A stretch of 64,000 nt of DNA from Acinetobacter larvae (GTDB lineage Bacteria; Pseudomonadota; Gammaproteobacteria; Pseudomonadales; Moraxellaceae): the NCBI RefSeq assembly GCF_001704115.1, contig NZ_CP016895.1, forward strand, positions 3,410,001 through 3,474,000, written 5' to 3'. Both the position numbers and the translations under genes were made by a program. Positions 44,415 through 52,786 of this stretch are shown here, in pieces (position 1 is the stretch's first letter; the number at the start of each line of letters is the position of its first letter). The notes under the pieces were generated by a model. The model saw nothing but the letters and a program-made list of their open reading frames with translations. It was not told where the DNA came from and ran no database searches.

Positions 44415-44885
44415 GCAAAAATATGTTTTTTCCTACTTTTGACATAAATATGCCACGCATTGTTAAAGTTCCCCTTACTCTAGATGAACAAGAACGACTT
44501 ATTCATCTCACTAAACACGCTTCACATTGGCGTGAAAGACAACGTGCACAAACTATATTGTGGCTCGCTGAAGGGAAAACTGTAGCGGAAGTAGCTAAAC
44601 TTCAGAATCGAATACCCGAAACTATACGATTACAACGTCGCCATTGGGAATTACATCAATTTGAATCGATTAAAGAAGGCCATCGCTCAGGTAGACCGAA
44701 TATACTCTCGGAGGAACATAAACAACAGATCTTAGAATGGGTAAATGCAAGCCCTCTTAATGCAGAGCAAGTTCGTGTTAAATTACATGAAAAATTTGAT
44801 ATGTCCGTTAATGTCCAAATTATTCGTCAATTTCTAAGATTATCAGGTATGTCCTTTAAACGGACCCGACATAGCTTGAAAAAAG
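44415..44885 (+). mobile_element. IS630-family element, left part only
   Basis: The remaining left end of an IS630-type element, cut at 44885 by the second IS3-type copy. The right part and terminal repeat are absent from the window. The left boundary is estimated from where the toxin fragment stops. Confidence 0.7.
44450..44885 (+). pseudogene. IS630-family transposase, N-terminal half
   Basis: The frame starts MPRIVKVPLTLDEQERLIHL and carries the helix-turn-helix and winged-helix DNA-binding domains of IS630 transposases: HWRERQRAQTILWLAEGKTV, VAKLQNRIPETIRLQRRHWE, LSEEHKQQILEWVNASPLNA and VNVQIIRQFLRLSGMSFKRT. It breaks after HSLKK at the IS3-type junction (44885/44886), before the DDE catalytic domain; the few codons after that are IS3 DNA. 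Not functional. Confidence 0.85.
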
Positions 44886-44922
44886 CGGTAAATGTCAAGG
44901 TAGTTGTCACCCTTTGTTGATT

Positions 44923-45992
44923 TTAAGCCGCTATTTTTAATCGCTCAGGATTAAGCATAACAACATCTTTTCTGTGCCAGTTTCTAATCTGCTTTGACCA
45001 GCGTTCTGGTTTTGCTTCTCGCGCTATACGATATACTTCAGACCGTTGCGCTAATAACCCAATATCCTCACCTTTATGCCGTTGTGATGGCGTAACATAA
45101 CTAATACCACTATGACGATGTTCTTCGTTATACCAGTGAATAAAACCGTCAACCCAAACTCGGGCTTGATCTAAACTTTCAAAGCCTGACGATGGCCAAT
45201 AAGGTACGTATTTCAAGGTCTTAAATAATGACTCAACATAGGCATTGTCATTACTCACCCGCGGTCTACTGTGTGAAGGCGAGATATTTAAATCCGTTAA
45301 CTTCACCTGTAAAGTTTGAGATTTCATTGCAGCCCCATTATCTGCATGCAGTATTAATGGTTGGCGATAGCATTGCTCACGCAGTACCGTACGATGAACG
45401 AGTTCAGCCGCAAGCTCACCACTCTCAACTTCATGTACTTCAGCTCCAGTAATCTTGCGACTAAATATATCTTCAATCAGATACAAGTAATACCAACGAC
45501 CACGGACCTTTGAGGGGAGCCAAGTAATATCCCAACTCCACACCTGACATGAGGTGTGGGCTTTGAAAGTTGTCGGTGGTTTTATGTTCCTTGGTTTGTG
45601 CTGTCGTCCTCGGTGATGAATCTCCCCATGGCGTCGAAGCACTCTATAAAATGTAGACTCACTGGCGATGTAAATGCCTTGATCTGCAAGCCTTGGAACA
45701 ATTTGAGAAGGTGGAAGCTCAGCATATCGAGGCTGATGACAGATCTCTAATATCTGTTGTTCTTCTTCAATACTCAATCGGTTGACTGGTGTTGGGCGGA
45801 TAACAGTCGTTCTACGATCTTCACTCGATTTCTGCCATCTACGCCAAGTCCGTAAACTTAAATTAACCTCTTTAAGGGCTATTTTTAAGCGCGCACCTGC
45901 TGTTACTGCTTCACCAATCCATAAAATAATTAGCTGGCGATGATCAATACTCGTTAATTGTCCTCGTCGACTTCCCCGTAATAATCGTTGAG
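44923..45992 (-). CDS. IS3-type transposase OrfB part, read by -1 frameshift (copy 2)
   Basis: Identical in sequence to the OrfB of copy 1: HTH_21-like segment, then the DDE core with VWSWDITWLP, LHADNGAAM and SNDNAYVESLF. The -1 slippery site corresponds to 45993-45999. All catalytic residues are intact, so this copy can also supply transposase. An alternative start at TTG 45777 gives the shorter 284-residue product. Confidence 0.9.
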
Positions 45993-46436
45993 CTTTTTTC
46001 GAAGAACCAGAATCGCTGCCGCCTCAGCTAGTGCTTTTTCTTTACGAATCAGTTCTCTTTTTAATTTTGCATTTTCACTTTTCACTTTTTTAAGCTCATT
46101 TTTACTGACTTTTTCAGGTATGTCTAAGAAATTACTTTTCCATTCGATGAGTTGAGAAGGATAAAGTCCTTTTTTACGACAGTATTCAGCAATTTCAGCT
46201 TCACTCATGGTTGCAGTTTCAACGATCACAGCAAATCGAGCCTCGACAGGCCATTGTTCAGTTGTAATATTCGTACCTGGCACAGGAATTCCTTTGGCTT
46301 TAGCTTGTTGTCGCCAATTATAAAGGGTTGATTCAGAAATACCTTCCATTTGAGCAACAGCTGCTACAGTCATATTGTAAGGTGGTAATAATTTAGCTAA
46401 GACACTCGTTTTTCGTTCAGATGAAATATGTTTCAT
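45954..46436 (-). CDS. IS3-type transposase OrfA (copy 2)
   Basis: Identical to the OrfA of copy 1 over all 160 residues: N-terminal HTH (MTVAAVAQMEGISESTLYNW), central HTH-like part and C-terminal coiled coil, with the A-AAA-AAG slippery site before its end. The complete identity of both copies suggests recent transposition or gene conversion. Confidence 0.9.
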   Translation of the reverse strand: MKHISSERKTSVLAKLLPPYNMTVAAVAQMEGISESTLYNWRQQAKAKGIPVPGTNITTEQWPVEARFAVIVETATMSEAEIAEYCRKKGLYPSQLIEWKSNFLDIPEKVSKNELKKVKSENAKLKRELIRKEKALAEAAAILVLRKKLNDYYGEVDEDN

Positions 46437-46501
46437 TTGTCACTCCTTTACCCTCATAAATTTAGTTTCAGAGGGGGTGACAACTATCCTGACAGTGAGA
46501 G

Positions 46502-47546
46502 GTACCGATTTGATCACAATGGTAGAATAAAGTACGCTCCAGTTCTGCACGTTGTTTTCGTGTATCTTTCCACACTGGGTCTTTATATACCGAATAAGGT
46601 TTAGTCTGGTATTGGCTGTAATCTGGCGTTTCAATCAACTGAATAAACTGCTGATACCCAGTATGCAGCAATGGCACAAAGCTATTCGGCTCGTATAAAT
46701 AGTGCTTGGTATAGGCGGCATGATCATCAGCTTGGTTTTGATACGACTCCCATATCATGAGATCACCATCCCAACCAAATAAGGTCAATTCACGCCCTTG
46801 TTTTTTAAAGATCCTGCGCCCTAATACATCATAGCCATAATCTGTTTGCAGACCATCATAATCACTACGCTGGAGACGGTTTAAATTGTCCCACTGTAAC
46901 TTTAAAATTTTACCTTGATATTGCTTCTCGACCACATTGCCCTGTGCATCATAACGATAATGTGCACCTTGATACTGAGTCTGCAAGTTATTATTAATTT
47001 TGCTCTGTCCCGTGGTATTGGCATCAATTAAATTACCCGCCGGGTCAAATGCAAAAATTTCCTGCAGATGCTGTCCCTGACTTTTCAGTAAACGCCCCAC
47101 AGGGTCATATTGGTAATTGATTTGCCCTAGACGGCTATCTTGCACTTGGGTCAGTAAATAATTTTGGTCATAGTGATATTCTCGCTGTGCTTGATAATGC
47201 GTTGTATGATCTGCTTGTTCTGAGAAAATCCGCTGTGCCGTGAGTAACCCAACAGGATTATATTCTTTTTGTTCTACTAGACCATTCGCCAGTAAACGCT
47301 CCACTTCACGGTGTAAATCATCACGCTTAAATGCCACGAGATCCTTCTGATTAAACACCACACCATATACATGGCCAGAACCATAATTCAGCCAGCTTTG
47401 CTCTTGCCCATCTGGGCGAATCGTTTTAAGTAAATTCCCCAAGGCATCATATTCATAACGCAATACTGCGGATAATGATGCAGCATCGGGTAATAAATAC
47501 TGTTGATGCTCACGTGCTAAACGCCCGAGCTGATCATAATAATTTT
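46502..47546 (-). pseudogene. Duplicated Rhs core fragment, truncated at both ends
   Basis: About 1.04 kb nearly identical to part of the full rhs gene (about 48820-49865): YDQLGRLAREHQQYLLPDAA, LRYEYDALGNLLKTIRPDG, RYDAQGNVVEKQYQGKILKL, FYHCDQIGT. At 46502 it is cut by IS3-type copy 2, within the segment that in the full gene leads to PQVLSNELGESVW. At 47546 it joins directly to the end of the immunity gene. It has no start signal of its own. Such core repeats between tips are a mark of Rhs tip exchange by recombination. Confidence 0.88.
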
Positions 47547-48100
47547 AATTTATTCATTGAATATGAATCAACAAATATTGCTAGCGGTCTCCAAATTTCA
47601 TCATATGGGTCTAAACTAGAATTCTCTTTAGCAATTTTTTTTGCAATACTATATTCATTAATCAAGCCCCATTTATTAATAATATTTTCATTTTCAATGA
47701 AAGTATTATTATCTTGTATTTTTATAGGATATTTTCCATAAAGTATAGCAGGCTCTGTATATTTATTAACCGTCCAGCCTAACAAAAACATCTCATCAAA
47801 CTTTAAATTTTCATCCCACTCATTCTCAAAAAAAACAGGAACATCTTCAAAATAATCACTATCAGCTACAACAACATAGCATAAATAATTTGTATGACTT
47901 ATGATATTAAACACACTTCTATCAGTTACGATAAACTGATAGCCATCAACAATGTCAAGACCATGACAATCCAAAATATAATTAGATATTGATTTCAAAA
48001 AATCTTTATCTTCAATTTCAGATAATAGTTCTGGTATCATCCATTGATGTCTTCCTGTAGTAAACGGACCTTTAACAATAGATAAATGATGTGGTTTCAT
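47534..48100 (-). CDS. Cognate immunity protein candidate for the full-length Rhs
   Basis: Family not recognised. The 188-residue product has no signal or membrane segment, so it is probably cytoplasmic (MKPHHLSIVKGPFTTGRHQW, VVVADSDYFEDVPVFFENEW, EMFLLGWTVNKYTEPAILYG, PLAIFVDSYSMNKLKLL). AGGA lies about six bases before the ATG at 48100; another ATG at 48112 overlaps the rhs stop as ATGA. Immediately following rhs on the same strand is the standard immunity position. The last two codons and the stop lie at the junction with the duplicated Rhs core, so the natural C-terminus may have been trimmed. Confidence 0.7.
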   Translation of the reverse strand: MKPHHLSIVKGPFTTGRHQWMIPELLSEIEDKDFLKSISNYILDCHGLDIVDGYQFIVTDRSVFNIISHTNYLCYVVVADSDYFEDVPVFFENEWDENLKFDEMFLLGWTVNKYTEPAILYGKYPIKIQDNNTFIENENIINKWGLINEYSIAKKIAKENSSLDPYDEIWRPLAIFVDSYSMNKLKLL

Positions 48101-48108
48101 CTTATTCC

Positions 48109-51100
48109 TCATGGATAACTTGGTGGTCGATTTTTCCCATTTAAATTCACAGCAATAAAAATATTTGGTTGAACCATATAATGATGACCCGCAATTTTTT
48201 TATTTTCTTGCCACCGACATTGACAAGTTGATGGATTTTGCTGTACTTCAAATAGTATATAGTGTTCTTCACCTGTACCGGCTCTAGTTCCATGAGCTCC
48301 TCTGACTGATGTTTTAGGACCTTGATATCCAATAGTGCCCACTGGATATGGAGTACAAGGAGGACAAGCTTTCTTTGCAGGTGTTATCAACTCGATTGTT
48401 GAATCCCATGCCTTCTCACCAGCCGCCATCGCAGCAGGAATAACTTCTCCACAATTATTTATATAACATGCAGCACCTCCAATAATAGCAGCGCCCCCTG
48501 CAATCACTGCTGGAGCAGCAACAGCAGGAGTTTCCCCAGTAGGATCAGTGTATTTTAATGGATTCCCTTCTGTATAATTAAATAAATTCAACCCACCATC
48601 CAATCCAATCGGGTCTTTGCCAATATAGCGTGCACTATGCGGTTCATAATAACGGTAACGGTTATAATGTAGCCCTGTTTCTACATCATAATATTGACCT
48701 TGGAAACGAATATTAGTTTGCTCCAATAGATTATCACTGGCCTTAATCTCTAAGGCTTGACCCCACGTATTTAAACAAATATCCCAAACAGACTCACCGA
48801 GTTCATTGCTTAATACCTGTGGCGTACCGATTTGATCACAATGGTAGAATAAAGTACGTTCCAGTTCTGCACGTTGTTTTCGTGTATCTTTCCACACTGG
48901 GTCTTTATATACCGAATAAGGTTTAGTCTGGTATTGGCTGTAATCTGGCGTTTCAATCAACTGAATAAACTGCTGATACCCAGTATGCAGCAATGGCACA
49001 AAGCTATTCGGCTCGTATAAATAGTGCTTGGTATAGGCGGCATGATCATCAGCTTGGTTTTGATACGACTCCCATATCATGAGATCACCATCCCAACCAA
49101 ATAAGGTCAATTCACGCCCTTGTTTTTTAAAGATTCTGCGCCCTAATACATCATAGCCATAATCTGTTTGTAGGCCATCATAATCACTATGCTTTAGACG
49201 ATTTAAATTGTCCCACTGTAATTTTAAAACTTTACCTTGATATTGCTTCTCGACCACATTGCCCTGTGCATCATAACGATAATGTGCACCTTGATACTGG
49301 GTCTGCAGGTTATTATTAATTTTGCTCTGTCCCGTGGTATTGGCATCAATTAAATTACCCGCTGGATCAAATGTAAAACTTTCTTGTAGATGCTGTCCCT
49401 GACTTTTTAGTAAACGCCCTACTGGGTCATATTGGTAATTAATTTGCCCTAGGCGGCTATCTGTAACTTGGGTCAGTAAATAATTTTGGTCATAGTGATA
49501 TTCACGCTGTGCTTGATAATGCGTTGCATGATCAGCATCTTCTGAAAAAATCCGCTGTGCCGTGAGTAACCCAACATGGTTATATTCTTTTTGTTCTACC
49601 AGACCATTCGCCAGTAAACGTTCCACTTCACGGTGTAAATCATCACGCTTAAATGCCACAAGATCCTGTTGATTAAACACCACACCATACACATGACCAG
49701 AGCCATAATTCAGCCATGTTTGCTCTTGCCCATCTGGGCGAATCGTTTTAAGTAAATTCCCCAAGGCATCATATTCATAACGCAATACTGCGGATAATGA
49801 TGCAGCATCGGGTAATAAATACTGTTGATGCTCACGTGCTAAACGCCCGAGCTGATCATAATAATACTGTAGACGACTATGCTCATTCTCAGCCAAATTC
49901 AGTTGTTGATTTAAGTTATAAGCAAAGCGTTGTTGCTGTTGTATACCGCTCTGACGATAGATAAATTGTTTTGACGCGATTGCACCATCCGCATGGTAGT
50001 TCACCACAGTTTTAATATTCGGCTGTAAGATTTCCTGTAATAACCCTAAATCCGAATAACGATAGTGTTTTTCCTCACCATCAAATGAACGTTCTGAACT
50101 CAGCTGACCAAACTGATCGTAGTGGAAAAGATATTCGGCATGGTTTTCATTGATCAGTTTATTTAAGCGCCCAGCTCGATCCCATAGATAACTCACCTGA
50201 TGCTGGTTAGCATCGATACGCTGTTGTAATAGACCTGCCGGATTATACTGATATACCGTCGGTTTACCCTGAGGATTATAATGCTTTAATAAACGCCCTT
50301 CTTGATCGCGCTCAAAGCGCTCCATTAAACCATCCGCATAAATAACTGCTTTGAGCTGACCTTTATCTGCTCCGCTTTGGCTATATTGGTACTGTGTTTT
50401 GATACCATTTGCTGATATTTCTGCAATTAAACGACCTCGGTCATCATATTCCCAACTCGAGGTTTTGCCCGAACAATCCGTAAAAGAGCTTGCTTGCCCG
50501 AGGGCATTATATTGAATCTTTTTCTGACCACCTAGCGCATCTGTAATCTCGATAAGTTGACCTTGATCATTATATTTAAATTGGGTTTTATGATTCAATG
50601 GATCTATCTGTTGACTGATATTGCCTTTGGCATCATATTGCTGTCGCCAGATATTGCCCTCAGGGTCTTTAATCTCAACCAACTGACCTTGCTCATCATA
50701 GGCAAATCGAACCACACCACCATTCGGTTGAACGATTTTATTTAATAGACCTTGCTCATTATATTCTTGCTGTGTTTCTCGGCCAAAGAAATCAATTTGA
50801 CGGGTAATACGTTTTTGTTGATCACGGCTATACCAAGATTCACGTCCATCGGCTAAACGAGTGCGATAGGTAAAACCATCGAGATCAAAATAATAATGGG
50901 TCGGAATATCATCGGCATTATAGACGGTGACTTGACGTAAACGATCATGCCATTCTAAATGGGTTTTAAAGCTGCCATCATCTCTCCATTCTTCAACGGC
51001 TTTTGCATCCGCTGCGGTAGAGTCATAACGAATATTTTGACCACGACCGGTTCGATCGGTATAGCGGATTAATTGATGAGCTGTGTTATAGCGATACTCA

Positions 51101-52704
51101 CGATGATGACCATTTTCATCGAAAGCCTTAATCAAATTACCCTGCTGATCATATTCATAACGTGCCAATGCTTCGACTTGGTCATCTACAAACACCGCCA
51201 TGATTTTAAGCTGATCGTTATAAGCAAATTTTAAAGTCTGTGTAGCCGATTTAAGCTGAAATTCAACCTGCTGTAAAAATGACTGTTGCTGGGTTTGCAT
51301 ATAGCGCAAAACAATTTTTTCATCCGTTTTGACATGCTGCTCAAGCACTAAATCATAGCGCTGACCACCATCAAAACTTTGGAAGTGATATAACCAATCG
51401 CCACCAAACGAAACTGTTAATATATCCGATACCTGTTCGGAAGGCTGCACTACGATCCCTTCGTAAGGTACTTCATACACCTTATCAATAATATCTGCTG
51501 GCAACTGGATTTTACGACTATTACCATCAAGCAAATAAAAGCCAGCACTATTTTGAATAATACAATTGGAAAAGGGTGTCATCCACCGTGCACCGATCAC
51601 ACTATCATCGAGTGCATTCAGCTGTGAGTTATAGCGCCGAATAAAGTTAAAACCAATTTTTGCCAAATAAAAATCAGCATGCTGAATCCGTTCAGCACCA
51701 ATGGCATAACTAATACTTCCGGAAGTTTGCGAGTTTGAATTGCTACAAGGTGGTGCATTGAGCGCATTGGCTTGTAAACTCACAAACTCTAAAGTATCTC
51801 CCTTGGTATGCCGCTCATATTCACCTGTTTGATTAATCGGTACACTGGCATTGCCTTTATGTTTATTGGCTTGAATAGCTGCCAAAGCTTGTTGTAGTAA
51901 CCACGCCAGACTATATGGCAATCCTGCATTGGCTTGCTGTTGAATTGCACCCGTAACTGTCGCTAAAGCTAAAGTTACTTGTTGTTGTAGTGGTGTGGTA
52001 GCAATAGCTTTAAGTTTTGGGGTGGCATCAGCAGCACTTGGGGCATCTAATAATGTAATTAATGGACTTGCCCAGTTACTAAATTGTTGCTTTGGATCAC
52101 GTTGATCCGCCGCTGCGCTTTGTCCTAAACTCGGTAGAGCTTGCCCCAAACTTGGGCTTGCAATCGTCGTCAGAATTTGTATCGCTAAAGCAGAGGCACT
52201 CGCTAATAAACCAGCGAGTTTTCCTTGGGTTTCTTTTAAGAACAACTCAAAATCACCAGCAATATGCGCATTCAAATGCAATTCTAAGCGACGTAAATCA
52301 CTACTGCTAATTTTGCCATTTTCTTTATATAAACATTCCGCCATTAAACCAAACATTGGTCTTAAAGCAATTCGTGCATGTGCCTCACTCATTGGTGGCA
52401 AAAATAAACCAATTAAGTTCGCACTCAATAATGCACTTTGCTTCACACCATCAGCTGCGGTCATCGGCTGCGTGCTATATAAAATTAAATCTAATACACT
52501 TCCCGTTAACGCAAAAATATTAGCAACCGTAGCAACACTGGCTGAACTCTGTAAAGCTTGTAAACTGGTTTGACCACAAACATGCAAATAACTTTGAATC
52601 TGATTAGCCAACATTTTATGGTCAGCCAGATGGGTAACACTTTCTAAATTAAATACTGCTAATGAAAAATCTGCTGTTTGTTGTATGTCTACTTCACTAT
52701 TCAT
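48109..52704 (-). CDS. rhs: Rhs-repeat protein with a C-terminal toxin tip, type VI secretion effector candidate
   Basis: A 1531-residue Rhs protein. Residues 1-290 form a helical N-terminal region with hydrophobic stretches (VATVANIFALTGSVLDLIL, SALLSANLIGLFLPPM) and no PAAR motif. The core (about 300-1390) has many YDxxGRL-type repeats (RYEYDQQGNLIKAFDENGHH, YEYDDRGRLIAEIS) that build the hollow shell, closed by ARYIGKDPIGLDGGLNLFNY and the D-P-T-G border. The last 141 residues are the variable tip: a hydrophobic helix (VIAGGAAIIGGAACYINNCG) and a Cys/His-containing domain (ACPPCTPYPVGTIGYQ, SVRGAHGTRAGTGEEHYILF, NPSTCQCRWQEN). The toxin activity is not recognised. vgrG lies 82 bases upstream and an immunity gene follows. 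Confidence 0.92.
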   Translation of the reverse strand: MNSEVDIQQTADFSLAVFNLESVTHLADHKMLANQIQSYLHVCGQTSLQALQSSASVATVANIFALTGSVLDLILYSTQPMTAADGVKQSALLSANLIGLFLPPMSEAHARIALRPMFGLMAECLYKENGKISSSDLRRLELHLNAHIAGDFELFLKETQGKLAGLLASASALAIQILTTIASPSLGQALPSLGQSAAADQRDPKQQFSNWASPLITLLDAPSAADATPKLKAIATTPLQQQVTLALATVTGAIQQQANAGLPYSLAWLLQQALAAIQANKHKGNASVPINQTGEYERHTKGDTLEFVSLQANALNAPPCSNSNSQTSGSISYAIGAERIQHADFYLAKIGFNFIRRYNSQLNALDDSVIGARWMTPFSNCIIQNSAGFYLLDGNSRKIQLPADIIDKVYEVPYEGIVVQPSEQVSDILTVSFGGDWLYHFQSFDGGQRYDLVLEQHVKTDEKIVLRYMQTQQQSFLQQVEFQLKSATQTLKFAYNDQLKIMAVFVDDQVEALARYEYDQQGNLIKAFDENGHHREYRYNTAHQLIRYTDRTGRGQNIRYDSTAADAKAVEEWRDDGSFKTHLEWHDRLRQVTVYNADDIPTHYYFDLDGFTYRTRLADGRESWYSRDQQKRITRQIDFFGRETQQEYNEQGLLNKIVQPNGGVVRFAYDEQGQLVEIKDPEGNIWRQQYDAKGNISQQIDPLNHKTQFKYNDQGQLIEITDALGGQKKIQYNALGQASSFTDCSGKTSSWEYDDRGRLIAEISANGIKTQYQYSQSGADKGQLKAVIYADGLMERFERDQEGRLLKHYNPQGKPTVYQYNPAGLLQQRIDANQHQVSYLWDRAGRLNKLINENHAEYLFHYDQFGQLSSERSFDGEEKHYRYSDLGLLQEILQPNIKTVVNYHADGAIASKQFIYRQSGIQQQQRFAYNLNQQLNLAENEHSRLQYYYDQLGRLAREHQQYLLPDAASLSAVLRYEYDALGNLLKTIRPDGQEQTWLNYGSGHVYGVVFNQQDLVAFKRDDLHREVERLLANGLVEQKEYNHVGLLTAQRIFSEDADHATHYQAQREYHYDQNYLLTQVTDSRLGQINYQYDPVGRLLKSQGQHLQESFTFDPAGNLIDANTTGQSKINNNLQTQYQGAHYRYDAQGNVVEKQYQGKVLKLQWDNLNRLKHSDYDGLQTDYGYDVLGRRIFKKQGRELTLFGWDGDLMIWESYQNQADDHAAYTKHYLYEPNSFVPLLHTGYQQFIQLIETPDYSQYQTKPYSVYKDPVWKDTRKQRAELERTLFYHCDQIGTPQVLSNELGESVWDICLNTWGQALEIKASDNLLEQTNIRFQGQYYDVETGLHYNRYRYYEPHSARYIGKDPIGLDGGLNLFNYTEGNPLKYTDPTGETPAVAAPAVIAGGAAIIGGAACYINNCGEVIPAAMAAGEKAWDSTIELITPAKKACPPCTPYPVGTIGYQGPKTSVRGAHGTRAGTGEEHYILFEVQQNPSTCQCRWQENKKIAGHHYMVQPNIFIAVNLNGKNRPPSYP

Positions 52705-52786
52705 CTTTTATTTAACCTTAATTTTTTAATATCTACATCATCATGCTACTGAGCGTATATTCACCAAAACCTTAAAATAAAGCCAG

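Larger units (their letters stand above)
44886..46501 (-). mobile_element. IS3-type element, copy 2 (1616 bp), inverted relative to copy 1
   Basis: Same length and encoded proteins as copy 1, in the opposite orientation. Ends CGGTAAATGTCAAGG (44886) and CCTGACAGTGAGAG (to 46501). The flanks differ: AAAG on the left (IS630 DNA) and GTAC on the right (Rhs DNA), with no target duplication. One side was therefore rearranged after insertion, probably by a deletion next to the IS. Confidence 0.88.

Noticed and set aside
47475..47741. 88-codon plus-strand frame across the Rhs fragment/immunity junction
   Set aside because: Antisense to both, with no start signal.
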